NCBI RefSeq assembly: GCF_037971845.1
Contig: NZ_CP150227.1
Location: 1,488,001 to 1,552,000 of the forward strand
From: Paenibacillus sp. FSL R5-0766
GTDB taxonomy: Bacteria > Bacillota > Bacilli > Paenibacillales > Paenibacillaceae
Length of the DNA: 64,000 nucleotides
Reading direction: 5' to 3'
Below are positions 26,612 to 35,989 of this stretch, piece after piece. The translations under genes were made by a program, and so were the position numbers. The notes below the pieces were generated by a model. That model worked only from the letters and a program-made list of their open reading frames with translations. It was not told where the DNA came from and did not search any database. The stretch's first letter is position 1. Each line of letters begins with the position of its first letter.

Positions 26612-27133
26612 ATGGACAATGTGGCGAATAATAAGCAGGAAGCAACGCTTCAGTTCAGGTTCATGACACTCGCGGATATTCCCGATGTGATGGAGATTGA
26701 ACATGAGGCCTTTACCCTGCCCTGGACGGAAGAAGCATTTCAAAATGAATTGACACACAATCATTTTGCTAAATATATGGTGATGGAATTGGAAGGCAAG
26801 GCCATTGGCTATGCAGGTATGTGGACGATCATGGATGAAGCCCATATTACCAATATTGCAGTCAGAGGCGCGTATCGTGGACGCAAGCTTGGTGAAAAGT
26901 TACTGGATGAATTAATGAGCACAGCGGCTTATCTCGGGATGGAACGAATGACGCTGGAGGTCAGAGTCTCGAACAGCATTGCTCAGCGTTTATATCAGAA
27001 AAAAGGGTTTGAATCGGCGGGTCTTCGTAAAGGGTATTACTCCGATAATGGGGAAGATGCGATGATTATGTGGGCGAACTTGCCGTCTGCAGGCCGGAGC
27101 GGCGAAGAGGAAGGAAGCGTACTGGATTCATGA
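26612..27133 (+). CDS. rimI: Ribosomal protein S18 alanine N-acetyltransferase
   Basis: GNAT-family enzyme acetylating the N-terminal alanine of ribosomal protein S18. The acetyl-CoA loop is AYRGRKLGEKLLDEL; the substrate side shows IMEIEHEAFTLPWTEEAF, and NSIAQRLYQKKGFE is the usual C-terminal motif. The ATG follows AAAGGGGGAGGG, and the stop overlaps tsaD as ATGA. It is the normal third member of the tsa operon. 173 residues is slightly long because of a C-terminal extension. Confidence 0.92.
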   Translation: MDNVANNKQEATLQFRFMTLADIPDVMEIEHEAFTLPWTEEAFQNELTHNHFAKYMVMELEGKAIGYAGMWTIMDEAHITNIAVRGAYRGRKLGEKLLDELMSTAAYLGMERMTLEVRVSNSIAQRLYQKKGFESAGLRKGYYSDNGEDAMIMWANLPSAGRSGEEEGSVLDS

Positions 27134-28185
27134 ACGAACTTAATGAAAAAATAAATTCTGCACCATCCTACATTTTGGCGGTGGAGACAAGCTGTGATGA
27201 AACATCGGTAGCAGTAGTCAAAGATGGACGGGAAGTGTTGTCCAATCTGATCTCAAGTCAGATTGAGACGCATAAGGCATTTGGTGGCGTTGTACCTGAA
27301 GTGGCTTCACGGAAACATGTTGAAGTCATTACGTTGATGCTGGAACAAGCGATCGAACAGTCCGGCATTCGTCCACGTGATCTAAGTGCAATTGCCGTAA
27401 CACAGGGACCTGGGCTGGTCGGAGCACTGCTGGTGGGTATCGTTGCAGCCAAAACGATGGCGATGGCACTGGGCAAACCGCTCATTGGTACACATCATAT
27501 TGCGGGGCATATCTATGCCAACCGACTTACTCATGAACTGCAATATCCGGCTATGGCACTGGTCGTATCTGGTGGACATACAGAACTCGTGCATATGGAA
27601 TCCGAGGGTAAGTTCAAACTGATTGGTCGTACACGTGATGATGCCGTAGGCGAAGCGTATGACAAAGTAGCACGTGCACTGGGTTGTCCTTATCCGGGAG
27701 GCCCGCATGTGGACCGGATGGCGTCTGAAGCGGAGGATGTAGTGCCATTACCACGGGTATGGCTGGAAGCAGGTTCGTACGATTTCAGTCTCAGTGGTCT
27801 GAAGTCTGCTGTACTGAATGTGCTCAACCAGGCTAAAATGCGCGGAGAAACCGTGGAGCCGTCTGCGGTTGCGCGTGGTTTCCAGGAAGCTGTTGTTGAA
27901 GTACTGGTAGAGAAAGCTGTTAGAGCAGTTCGTGAGTATGGTTCACGTCAACTGTTATTATGCGGTGGTGTTGCAGCAAACCGGGGATTGCGCTCGGCTT
28001 TACAGGAGCGATGCACGAAGGAAGGGCTTGAACTGTTAATCCCGCCAATGGAATATTGTACGGATAACGCGGCCATGATAGGAGCAGCTGCATATCTGAA
28101 ATGGCAGCGGGGAGAAATTGCTGAATTTGATGCGAAGGCAGATCCGGGACTTTCTCTGGAGCAATGGTCCGTTCAGTCCGTATAG
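27130..28185 (+). CDS. tsaD: tRNA N6-adenosine threonylcarbamoyltransferase TsaD
   Basis: Catalytic subunit that moves the threonylcarbamoyl group onto tRNA A37. Motifs: ILAVETSCDETSVAVV at the N-terminus, GVVPEVASRKH, VTQGPGLVGALLVG, the metal-binding histidines in GTHHIAGHIYANRL, VSGGHTEL and LLCGGVAANRGLR. The ATG at 27130 overlaps the rimI stop and gives 351 residues. An open frame extends upstream but lies inside rimI. Confidence 0.95.
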   Translation: MNELNEKINSAPSYILAVETSCDETSVAVVKDGREVLSNLISSQIETHKAFGGVVPEVASRKHVEVITLMLEQAIEQSGIRPRDLSAIAVTQGPGLVGALLVGIVAAKTMAMALGKPLIGTHHIAGHIYANRLTHELQYPAMALVVSGGHTELVHMESEGKFKLIGRTRDDAVGEAYDKVARALGCPYPGGPHVDRMASEAEDVVPLPRVWLEAGSYDFSLSGLKSAVLNVLNQAKMRGETVEPSAVARGFQEAVVEVLVEKAVRAVREYGSRQLLLCGGVAANRGLRSALQERCTKEGLELLIPPMEYCTDNAAMIGAAAYLKWQRGEIAEFDAKADPGLSLEQWSVQSV

Positions 28186-28207
28186 GCAAGCAGTTTGAGA
28201 TTAAGAG

Positions 28208-28237
28208 TTGACAGCAGGGATGTAAAGAATGTATATT
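28208..28237 (+). promoter_or_regulatory. Sigma-A promoter of leuA leader
   Basis: TTGACA (28208-28213) and TATATT (28232-28237), 18 bases apart, just upstream of the first T-box. Confidence 0.75.
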
Positions 28238-28261
28238 TAGTTACAAATTTAAACAGGAATT

Positions 28262-28664
28262 CAGATTCCTGAACTGATAAACGCGATGAACAGGAATAGT
28301 AAGGTCATTCCCGGTTATAGAGAGCTGCGGTATGGTGCAACGCAGTCGAAGGAAACCTGAAACTCACCTGGAAGCGGAACGATGGAACACGGTGACTCCC
28401 CGGGAGAATCCGAAGGCCGATCATGGCCCAAAGTACATGGTTACGGGTTGCCTCCGTGAATGGGCCGTTGTTGGTAGGACCGTTATTACAAGGATCAACT
28501 GACGATAACTGAGGGGGCTTTCAGGCTGCTTCAAGTGATCCGGATATGCGAAAGCATTCAGGGGTTGTCTTGAATGAACAGGAAGGAAGTCAACAAGAGT
28601 GGTACCGCGAAGGTGAACAGCCTGTCGTCTCTTGCATTATTGCATGAGGTGGCAGGCTTTTTTT
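28262..28664 (+). ncRNA. T-box riboswitch 1 (leucine, CUC specifier)
   Basis: A T-box leader that senses uncharged tRNA. Stem I begins near GATGAACAGGAATAGTAAGG; the conserved AGAGAGCTGCGG follows, and the specifier loop reads GAAA-CTC-ACCTGG, giving CUC (leucine). The T-box bulge AGAGTGGTACCGCG is at 28596-28609. The terminator arm GCCTGTC pairs with GGCAGGC (ending 28658) and is followed by seven T residues. Uncharged tRNA-Leu would favour the antiterminator and read-through to leuA. Confidence 0.92.
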
Positions 28665-28737
28665 GATTTTCAAAATAAGGATGAATGAAGTTAGGTCAGG
28701 TCATATTATACATGTGATGAACGGGAGCAGTAGAATG

Positions 28738-29070
28738 ATAAAGCGCTCAGAGAGCTGCGGGGTGGTGCGACGCAGTGGCTGGAATCATTCGAATCTCGCC
28801 CGGGAACAGAGTTGTGGAAGCGTGGGGACGATATCGATCGTCCAGTTGTCCTGATAGACAACAACATGTGTTACACAGCAACGGTTAACCCCCGTTATAG
28901 GGTGTTTCTCCGAATTCCAGTGATGTCGTGCTTGCACGCACATCCAGCGGATCTCGGAGACGACGAGGTGGATGGAGTCCGGCGCAAGCCTGGCCCATCA
29001 AGCGAGAGTGGTACCGCGGAGGGGATAATAACCCGCCGTCTCTTATATGAGATGGCGGGTTATTTGTGTT
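28738..29070 (+). ncRNA. T-box riboswitch 2 (leucine, CUC specifier)
   Basis: A second complete T-box only about 70 bases after the first terminator. It has GAGAGCTGCGGGG, a specifier loop GAAT-CTC-GCCCGG (CUC, leucine) and the T-box sequence GAGAGTGGTACCGCG at 29004-29018. Its terminator stem AACCCGCC (29030-29037) with GGCGGGTT (29054-29061) is followed by a poorer tract, ATTTGTGTTT. No gene lies between the two, so they act in series on leuA. Confidence 0.92.
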
Positions 29071-29381
29071 TGCTGCCGGCAGCAGGGTGGGCATGGGAAG
29101 AACCATATGGAGATTGAAAAGTCAGAGGATCAGGGTGTAAGTCGACGTACACTCTGTCATGAAGGTAAGCATGATATACAACGAACGAGTAATGAACATT
29201 GAACAACAAGTATAGGCACGAAACATTCAACAGGTATTAGTGATCACCAAGGACTAAGCTACAAACAACATACGTGTTTACAAACAAAATATATAACAAC
29301 AGTGACGGCGATTAGCGGGTGTTCTGTGGCTCGTGGATCGCAACGAGAATGTTTATAAAAATTTGATGGAGGTTGATGGAT
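29071..29381 (+). other. Spacer between second T-box and leuA
   Basis: About 310 bases with no open frame of note. A small hairpin, GGGTGTA ... TACACTC, lies around 29134-29154. The rest is AT-rich and unexplained; an internal promoter or a second control site would fit here. Confidence 0.4.
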
Positions 29382-30941
29382 ATGACAACAACTAATAACA
29401 AACGCATGATTGAGATTTTTGATACAACGCTGCGTGATGGAGAACAGGCACCAGGGGCAAGTCTGCAACCCGAGCAAAAAATTGAACTCGCACACCAACT
29501 GGCTTCTCTGGGTATCGACGTCATTGAGCCTGGATTCCCGATCTCCAGTCCAGGTGAGTTCGCGGCGGTTCAGGCGATTTCGAGACAATTGCAGAACGTG
29601 GAAATCTGTGGATTCGCGCGTGCGGTCAAAGGTGATATCGATTCAGCAGTTCAAGCAACAGCGGATGCAGCACGTCGCCGAATTCACCTGTTTATTTCTT
29701 CTTCGGATATTCATATTGAGCATCAACTACGCCGTCCGCGCAGTGAAGTGGTGGCTACCGCTCGTGAGATGGTATCTTATGCCCGCCAGTTCACGGACAT
29801 CGTAGAGTTCACAGCCATGGACGCTGCCCGTACCAAGATGGACGATTTGATTGAAATGGTTGAAGTTGCCATTGAAGCAGGGGCCAGCATTATCAATCTG
29901 CCGGATACGGTCGGTTATGCCCTGCCACATGAGTATGGCGAGATGTTCCGCCGGGTGCGTGAGGGTGCAAGAGGTGGCGATCAGGTTCGCTATAGTGCCC
30001 ACTGTCATAATGATCTGGGCCTGGCCGTAGCCAATAGCTTGGCTGCGATTGCCAATGGGGCTAGCCAGATTGAAGTGACCATCAATGGTATCGGAGAACG
30101 GACGGGGAACTGTGCACTGGAAGAGCTGATTATGGCGCTGGAGACTCGGGGAGACGCAATTGGTGCAACGACGAACATTAAGCTGAATCAGCTGTATGAG
30201 ACTTCGCGTCAGATTAGCCGTGCAATGCATTTCCCGATTGCGTACAACAAACCAGTGGTGGGACGTAATGCATTCCAGCATGAATCTGGCATCCATCAGG
30301 ATGGTCTGCTGAAGAATCGGAACACCTATGAAATTATGGACCCTGAAGCGCTGGGTATTCCGCGCAGCATGATTATTTTGGGCAAACACTCCGGTCGTCA
30401 CGCCCTGAAGGATCGGGTTCGCAAATACGGTTTTGAGCCGGATGAACAGCAGATGGAGCAATTGTATGAGGTGTTCAAAGAAACCGCAGACCAGCAAAAA
30501 GTGGTCAGTGACGACCAGTTATTACAGATGGTTAGCCAGACCATGAATATTCCTGCACAGGACTATGAACTGGTTGAATTGCAGGTGACGGCGGGTAGCA
30601 TGACGGATCGAATGGCCGCCGTTCGCATTCGCACAAGCGCTGGAGAACAATCTTACTCCGCTGTTGGCGGTGGACCCGTGGATGCAACCATCCGTGCGAT
30701 TGGTCAGAGTATTTCCGATGATATTGCATTTGTAGATATGGAGATGCATGCCTTGAGTGGTGGAGAGGGTGCAAGTGCGGAAGCTGTAGTTACCGTGGAG
30801 CGTGCAGGACGTGAGTTCCGGGGAACGGCAACACATAATGATATCGTCATGGCTGCCGGTCTTGCTTATGTGGCCGCTTGTAATGCTGCTGGGCTGAAGG
30901 CTGAGTCTTCCGAACATCATGAACAAGAAGCACATGCGTAA
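29382..30941 (+). CDS. leuA: 2-isopropylmalate synthase
   Basis: First committed step of leucine synthesis: acetyl-CoA plus 2-oxoisovalerate to 2-isopropylmalate. N-terminal HMGL-like TIM barrel with IFDTTLRDGEQAPGASL, the metal-binding HCHNDLGLAVANSLA and INGIGERTGNCALEE, then NAFQHESGIHQDG. A C-terminal LeuA allosteric domain (residues ~400-500, with GGGPVDATIRAI) should give leucine feedback inhibition. The ATG at 29382 is spaced 9 bases from GGAGG. The adjacent leucine-specific T-boxes support LeuA over homocitrate or citramalate synthase. leuBCD are not here. Confidence 0.95.
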   Translation: MTTTNNKRMIEIFDTTLRDGEQAPGASLQPEQKIELAHQLASLGIDVIEPGFPISSPGEFAAVQAISRQLQNVEICGFARAVKGDIDSAVQATADAARRRIHLFISSSDIHIEHQLRRPRSEVVATAREMVSYARQFTDIVEFTAMDAARTKMDDLIEMVEVAIEAGASIINLPDTVGYALPHEYGEMFRRVREGARGGDQVRYSAHCHNDLGLAVANSLAAIANGASQIEVTINGIGERTGNCALEELIMALETRGDAIGATTNIKLNQLYETSRQISRAMHFPIAYNKPVVGRNAFQHESGIHQDGLLKNRNTYEIMDPEALGIPRSMIILGKHSGRHALKDRVRKYGFEPDEQQMEQLYEVFKETADQQKVVSDDQLLQMVSQTMNIPAQDYELVELQVTAGSMTDRMAAVRIRTSAGEQSYSAVGGGPVDATIRAIGQSISDDIAFVDMEMHALSGGEGASAEAVVTVERAGREFRGTATHNDIVMAAGLAYVAACNAAGLKAESSEHHEQEAHA

Positions 30942-31031
30942 AACATCTTTTTCCAGATCGCATCTAAAGCGGCAATAGTAGCAATTGCAATTCGATGTAA
31001 ATATGCATGGCATATAGTAAATAAATGACGG

Positions 31032-31061
31032 GCAGGCCTTAAACGACAAAGGTCTGCTTTT
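31032..31061 (+). terminator. Terminator of leuA
   Basis: GCAGGCCTT (31032-31040) pairs with AAGGTCTGC (31049-31057), followed by TTTTGT. Confidence 0.8.
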
Positions 31062-31121
31062 GTCTTATTATGGAGGAACATTGAGTAGTGGAAGGATGCA
31101 TTTGTCAAGGTGTTATTATAG

Positions 31122-31349
31122 TTATCCACATATCCAGTGTAATTTGTGGGTAACTACCGCAAAGCCAAACCAGTATAGTTTTCGAAACGGAAAGGGTTTA
31201 GGGGATAGAATGATACCCTGCTATCCACAAAGTTGTGGATAAAGTGGATAACTTGGTGGATAAATATGGTTTTTGTGTGTAAAAGGCTATTCTACCGCTG
31301 TATAATTAAGCTTATTAGTGTGCTTGCTATATTGCTTTCTTGTGGATAA
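31122..31349. promoter_or_regulatory. Cluster of six DnaA-box-like sites
   Basis: Three perfect TTATCCACA boxes occur at 31122-31130 (plus), 31234-31242 (minus) and 31341-31349 (minus). Three one-mismatch boxes lie at 31221-31229 (plus), 31243-31251 (minus) and 31255-31263 (minus). The four in the middle fall within 43 bases. The surrounding DNA is AT-rich and non-coding. Clusters like this outside the origin titrate DnaA in B. subtilis. No dnaA, dnaN or other origin gene is nearby. Confidence 0.7.
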
Positions 31350-31501
31350 GTGTGAGGGGAAAGGGGATGAAAATATTTCTCTTCATTCGAGTAAATTTGA
31401 CAAAAGCCAAAACAGCTCCCCCCACCTCCGTATGTTAGAGTTCAAACTCAAGGAACATAAAGAACATAAGGTGCATAGCTTCAATACGCATCCTCAACAA
31501 A

Positions 31502-31530
31502 CAAAAAGCTGATCCCAATAAGGAATCAGC
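31502..31530 (-). terminator. Terminator of the ABC-F gene
   Basis: On the minus strand GCTGATTCC and GGATCAGC pair around TTATTG and are followed by TTTTTG. Confidence 0.8.
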
Positions 31531-31592
31531 CGGTGGTACTACTATAATTGTATGACGCTCTCAAGCTATGGTCTGAGTCTGTACTATTCGTA

Positions 31593-33551
31593 CTATTCCA
31601 TAGCTAGTTCTTCCCAGTCCTCGTAGGCTTTGGTGAGTTCTGCTTTGTGTTCCTCCGATTGTTGCTGGAGTTCTTGCAGCTTCATATAATCCTGATAGAT
31701 TTCAGGCAGAGCCATCTGTGCCTCAAGTTCGGTAATCTTTGTTTCCAACTCCGCAATCTGTTGTTCCAGAGCTTCCTGCTTGCGTTGTCGGTTGCGCTCT
31801 TCACGCTTCGCCTGTTTTTCCGCTTCGAATGAAGCCGCTCCGGATTTTTCGGTTGTGGCTGTGTTCAGATCGGATTTGGACGAGTTCTTGGACGAAGCCT
31901 GACGTGCCTCAGCAGCTTCACGTGCGATGTCCTCAAGCTCCTGTTTTTTCTCCACATAATCATCGTAATTACCGAGATATTGTTCTGTGCCGCCTGGATG
32001 AAGCTCAACAATGCGTTCAGCCATTTTGTTGAGGAAGTACCGGTCATGGGAGATGAACAGCAGGGTGCCTTCATAATCCATTAATGCCGCTTCCAGCACT
32101 TCTTTGGCAAACAGGTCGAGATGGTTCGTAGGCTCATCCAGAATGAGCATGTTGGCTTCCTTCAACATCAGCTTGGAAAGAGACACACGTGCTTTCTCAC
32201 CGCCGCTGAGGGAGGAGATTTTCTTGAGCACATCGTCACCGCTGAACAAAAAGTTCCCCAGTACGGTCCGAATGCGTGCTTCTTCCATCCCGGGATAGGC
32301 ACTCCACAGTTCTTCCAGAACCGTGTTGGACGGATTGAGTCCAGTCTGTTCCTGATCATAATAGCCAATCTGCACTTTTGTTCCCCATTGGATCTCCCCG
32401 CTTACCGGACGTAAACTTCCCGTAAGACACTTCAGCATGGTGGATTTACCAATACCGTTTGGTCCAATCAGAGCAACCGTTTCCCCGCGTCGCAGATCGA
32501 AGGATACGTTGCGGAACAATGGAGAAGCCTCGTCATAAGCGACAGACAGCTGATCCACTCGAAGCACTTCCTTGCCTGACATAACGGCGGTTTCGAAGGA
32601 AAAATGGGCTTTTTTCAAATCTCCCATTGGTTTATCAAGCCGATCCATTTTGTCGAGGGCTTTGCGCCGACTTTGAGCGCGTTTGGTCGTCGACGCACGT
32701 ACGATGTTTTTCTGAACAAAATCTTCCATCTTGGAGATTTCGCCTTGCTGTTTCTCATATTGCTTCATCTGAGTTTCATATTCGGCAGCTTTGAGTTCCA
32801 TATAACGGCTGTAATTGCCCGTATATTTTTTGGAGCGGTGACGTTCGATCTCAACGATGGTTGTTACGAGTCGATCAAGGAAGTACCGGTCATGGGATAC
32901 CACGAGCAGTGCGCCTGAATAACCTCTCAGATAATCTTCCAACCAAGTAAGGGTGGCGATATCGAGATAGTTGGTAGGCTCGTCTAGCATGAGCAGATCG
33001 GGTGCCTGAAGCAAAATACGAGCAAGCGCAAGGCGTGTCTTCTGCCCGCCGCTCAGCGTAGCAATGGGGGTGTCTGGCGAAAATTCGCCGAATCCCATCC
33101 CGTGCAGTACGCTGCGAATGCGGGTTTCCATCTCATAACCGCCATGGTCCTTGAACCAGTCGGATCGTTTCGCATAACGTTCCAGCAGGTCCGCATACTT
33201 TTTCTCGTCTTCCATCTGGGCAGGGTCGGCAATATCGCGTTCCATCTGACGCAAATCAGCTTCAGCCTGTGTCAGGTGAGCGAAGACATTCATCATTTCT
33301 TCCCAGATGTTACGGTCGGATTGGAGCCCGCTGTTCTGAGCCAGGTAACCGAGCGTCGTTTCTTTGGATTTGAAAATCTGTCCTCCGTCATAGGACATTT
33401 CACCGGCTACAATTTTGAGCAAAGTGGATTTTCCTGCACCGTTTACACCAACGAGGCCGATGCGCTCGCGTTCTAATATTTGTAAGTTCACGCCGTCCAG
33501 GATTGGATCGACACCAAAACGTTTGATAATTCCGGATACTTGCAGCAGCAT
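31593..33551 (-). CDS. ABC-F family ATPase (YdiF-like)
   Basis: A soluble protein with two ABC domains and no membrane part; ABC-F proteins bind the ribosomal E site to relieve stalling or protect from antibiotics. Domain 1: GVNGAGKSTLLK, LSGGQKTRLALARILL, LMLDEPTNYLD. Domain 2: GPNGIGKSTMLKCL, LSGGEKARVSLSKLML, LILDEPTNHLD. The basic inter-domain linker (STTKRAQSRRKALDKMDRL) and a C-terminal coiled coil (residues ~570-650) are present. The ATG at 33551 follows TGGAGG at 9 bases. Position near tsaD and moaC matches B. subtilis ydiF; a housekeeping rather than resistance role is likely. Confidence 0.92.
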   Translation of the reverse strand: MLLQVSGIIKRFGVDPILDGVNLQILERERIGLVGVNGAGKSTLLKIVAGEMSYDGGQIFKSKETTLGYLAQNSGLQSDRNIWEEMMNVFAHLTQAEADLRQMERDIADPAQMEDEKKYADLLERYAKRSDWFKDHGGYEMETRIRSVLHGMGFGEFSPDTPIATLSGGQKTRLALARILLQAPDLLMLDEPTNYLDIATLTWLEDYLRGYSGALLVVSHDRYFLDRLVTTIVEIERHRSKKYTGNYSRYMELKAAEYETQMKQYEKQQGEISKMEDFVQKNIVRASTTKRAQSRRKALDKMDRLDKPMGDLKKAHFSFETAVMSGKEVLRVDQLSVAYDEASPLFRNVSFDLRRGETVALIGPNGIGKSTMLKCLTGSLRPVSGEIQWGTKVQIGYYDQEQTGLNPSNTVLEELWSAYPGMEEARIRTVLGNFLFSGDDVLKKISSLSGGEKARVSLSKLMLKEANMLILDEPTNHLDLFAKEVLEAALMDYEGTLLFISHDRYFLNKMAERIVELHPGGTEQYLGNYDDYVEKKQELEDIAREAAEARQASSKNSSKSDLNTATTEKSGAASFEAEKQAKREERNRQRKQEALEQQIAELETKITELEAQMALPEIYQDYMKLQELQQQSEEHKAELTKAYEDWEELAME

Positions 33552-33830
33552 AAAATTAAGTTCCTCCATAGGTCCAGTTCTTGATATGACAACTATATCC
33601 CAGTTTACATGAAATACAGAGCAATTGCACCGATTGGGAACGCATGGGGTATGTAGTCTTTTTGATCAATCAATGATAAACTGAAAGAAGGCATGTTATT
33701 ACATGAGGATTTTGCAGAAAATGAATCATTTTAACCATTTCAACAAGATGACAACTGGTCATAACATATAAATTGTTTTTAATGAGAGCTTTTTTCTACC
33801 TTCCCTATCAACAGGAGGTTATTCAAGGAT

Positions 33831-34469
33831 ATGCAGGATCATGCGGAACTGAAAAGTCAGCTTCGATCCAGACTGAGACAGAGCCGTGATTTGATGGATG
33901 CAAGCATGCATCAGCAGGCGATGACTAAGATTAACGCTGGAGTGAAGCGGGAGCTGGAGCGCCTTAGACAGGCCAAGAGCAAGGTTGTGAACAGACCACT
34001 CGTCATATTCAGTTATTTGTCCTATGGAAGCGAAGCGTCCACAGCTTTTCTGTTTCAAGAGGGCTGGAATCATGGAGATGTGATGTTTGCACCAAAAGTG
34101 TTGGCGAATCCACCTCGAATGGAGCTACGGCGAGTGACTGGAGAACAAGATCTGGAGCCAGGCATATGGGGGATACCGGAACCCAAGGATTCCTGTGAAG
34201 TCCTGACGCCTGATGATTGGCCGGATATCGATCTCATATTGGTACCGGGGCTTGGTTATGATCTCCATGGCGGGCGTATTGGTTATGGTGGCGGTTATTA
34301 TGATCGTTTTGCCGAGACGCTTGCAGCAACATGTGTGATGACGGGCAAGAAACCGTTGATGGCTGCGATGGTATTGCCGGGTCAGCTACAGGAGGAGATC
34401 CCGATGGACCTGCTCGATCTGCGGATTGATCTGTTGATAACAACCGAAGGTATATTACATATCGAATAA
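33831..34469 (+). CDS. 5-formyltetrahydrofolate cyclo-ligase
   Basis: Converts 5-formyl-THF to 5,10-methenyl-THF using ATP, returning a storage folate to the active pool. The N-terminal helix holds KSQLRSRLRQSRDLM; the substrate and ATP sites are LILVPGLGYDLHGGRIGYGGGYYDRF split across residues ~140-165, with the GYGGGYYDRF core diagnostic. 212 residues is normal. The ATG follows AGGAGGT. It leads a run with moaC and moaB. Confidence 0.9.
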   Translation: MQDHAELKSQLRSRLRQSRDLMDASMHQQAMTKINAGVKRELERLRQAKSKVVNRPLVIFSYLSYGSEASTAFLFQEGWNHGDVMFAPKVLANPPRMELRRVTGEQDLEPGIWGIPEPKDSCEVLTPDDWPDIDLILVPGLGYDLHGGRIGYGGGYYDRFAETLAATCVMTGKKPLMAAMVLPGQLQEEIPMDLLDLRIDLLITTEGILHIE

Positions 34470-34484
34470 AGGGTTGTGATGTGA

Positions 34485-34988
34485 TTGAGTTCAGAAGTGA
34501 ACAACGGCCAGGCTTCGGGTGGCAAACTGACCCATTTTAATGAACAGGGGCGGGCCCGGATGGTTGATATTTCAGGTAAGGAAATTACCGTACGTACGGC
34601 TGTGGCCGTAACCAAAGTGACGATGAATCCAGATACACTGGAAGCGATTCGGGAGGGCCGAATCGGTAAAGGTGATGTTCTGGCTGTGGCCCAGATTGCC
34701 GGGATTCAAGGCGCCAAGAAAACATCGGACTGGATTCCGATGTGCCATCCGCTGGCACTGACGGGTGTGGATATTCGTTTTCATGATAACGGAGTGGATG
34801 AATTACACATCGAAGTTACTGTCAAAACCGAAGGCAAAACGGGTGTTGAGATGGAGGCGCTCACGGCAGCTTCGGCTGCGGCACTGACGGTCTATGACAT
34901 GTGCAAGGCCATGCAAAAAGATATGATTATCGGTCCAACCATGCTGAATTCCAAGAGTGGTGGCAAAAACGGTGATTACAGCCGATAG
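34485..34988 (+). CDS. moaC: Cyclic pyranopterin monophosphate synthase MoaC
   Basis: Works after MoaA to form cyclic pyranopterin monophosphate from the GTP-derived 3',8-cyclo intermediate in molybdopterin synthesis. [19 protein letters not shown] starts the core; the active site region is [19 protein letters not shown], and [20 protein letters not shown] and the terminal KSGGKNGDY are conserved. The start is TTG; the ribosome site is weak. It corresponds to ydiG in the B. subtilis order. moaA is not in the window. Confidence 0.94.
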   Translation: MSSEVNNGQASGGKLTHFNEQGRARMVDISGKEITVRTAVAVTKVTMNPDTLEAIREGRIGKGDVLAVAQIAGIQGAKKTSDWIPMCHPLALTGVDIRFHDNGVDELHIEVTVKTEGKTGVEMEALTAASAAALTVYDMCKAMQKDMIIGPTMLNSKSGGKNGDYSR

Positions 34989-35025
34989 GCAATATTTATT
35001 TTCATAGAGGAGAAGGGTGATCTTT

Positions 35026-35511
35026 ATGGTGTGGAGAACAGCAATCCTGACAGCCAGTGACAAAGGAGCCCGCGGGGAACGTGAGGATACGAGTGCACAA
35101 GTCATTCGGGAGCTGGTGGAAGAAGAGCTGGGTGGTCAAATCGTGGAGTACCGTATCGTTCCGGATGAACCCGATGAGATTATTGCGGCTTTGATTGAGA
35201 TGACGGATTATTTTCACGCCGATCTGGTGCTGACTACCGGTGGCACGGAGCTGGCCATTCGTGATATTACTCCGGAAGCGACCCGGCGCGTAATTGAGCG
35301 GGAAGTTCCCGGGATGGCAGAGGCCATGCGGTACAGTGTAATGAGCAAAAACCGTTCTGCAATGCTGTTCCGTGGGGTATGTGGCATTCGTGGGCGCACG
35401 CTGATTGTTAATCTGCCAGGTACACCAAAGGGTGTGCACGAACATCTGGCTGCCATTATGGATCAGCTTCCGGAAGCGTTGCTGATGGTTACGGGTCAGT
35501 TCAAGCAATAA
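35026..35511 (+). CDS. moaB: Molybdenum cofactor biosynthesis protein MoaB/MogA
   Basis: A MogA/MoaB-fold protein acting in molybdopterin adenylylation. TAILTASDKGARGEREDTSA opens the protein; LTTGGTELAIRDITPEATR is the pterin-binding loop and LIVNLPGTPKGVHEHL the C-terminal motif. The loop reads GGTELAIRD where most homologues have GGTGL-x-RD, a small deviation that may still be functional. The ATG at 35026 is better spaced from GAGGAGAAGG than the GTG at 35017. Confidence 0.9.
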   Translation: MVWRTAILTASDKGARGEREDTSAQVIRELVEEELGGQIVEYRIVPDEPDEIIAALIEMTDYFHADLVLTTGGTELAIRDITPEATRRVIEREVPGMAEAMRYSVMSKNRSAMLFRGVCGIRGRTLIVNLPGTPKGVHEHLAAIMDQLPEALLMVTGQFKQ

Positions 35512-35719
35512 TCGAGCATGGACTCTGGGGCAAGATATCCGATTAGCCATGACCGTTGTTAGATTGTTCTAGTGACATCTCTTATTTGTGAATTTTGCGG
35601 GTTATGTAAGTGGTTACATCTATGGTATGATGGGCTTAAATTAAGAACGCAGCAGAGACATCTATGAACATCTGGCCGAGTATGCGCATCTTCGAAGCTT
35701 GAGACGAGGAGGAATATCA

Positions 35720-35968
35720 ATGTTTAGTTCCATTGGACCAACGGGTTTTATTTTGCTGGCCGTGATTGCATTGTTGTTGTTTGGACCCAACAAACTTCCG
35801 GAACTGGGACGTGCAGTTGGGCGTACCTTCCGTGAATTCAAAGAGGGCGCTCGCGAGATTATCTCTGAGGATGACTCGTCCAATCGCAAAGAGCAGGAGA
35901 AGGCGAAACCGCTGGCGGCTGAGAGCACACCTGCAGACAAGCCTGCTGATAAACGCCTGCCGGAATAA
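35720..35968 (+). CDS. tatA: Twin-arginine translocase subunit TatA
   Basis: Pore-forming subunit of the Tat pathway for folded proteins. An N-terminal membrane helix (IGPTGFILLAVIALLLFGPN) is followed by the hinge and amphipathic helix KLPELGRAVGRTFREFKEG, then a charged tail. The ATG follows GAGGAGGAA and gives 82 residues. It precedes tatC and corresponds to B. subtilis tatAy. Confidence 0.93.
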   Translation: MFSSIGPTGFILLAVIALLLFGPNKLPELGRAVGRTFREFKEGAREIISEDDSSNRKEQEKAKPLAAESTPADKPADKRLPE

Positions 35969-35989
35969 TCTTGACGGCAATGAAAGAGA

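Noticed and set aside
31122..31349. Chromosome replication origin
   Set aside because: Despite clustered DnaA boxes, dnaA, dnaN, recF and gyrase genes are absent, and the neighbours match the ydi-groEL region.
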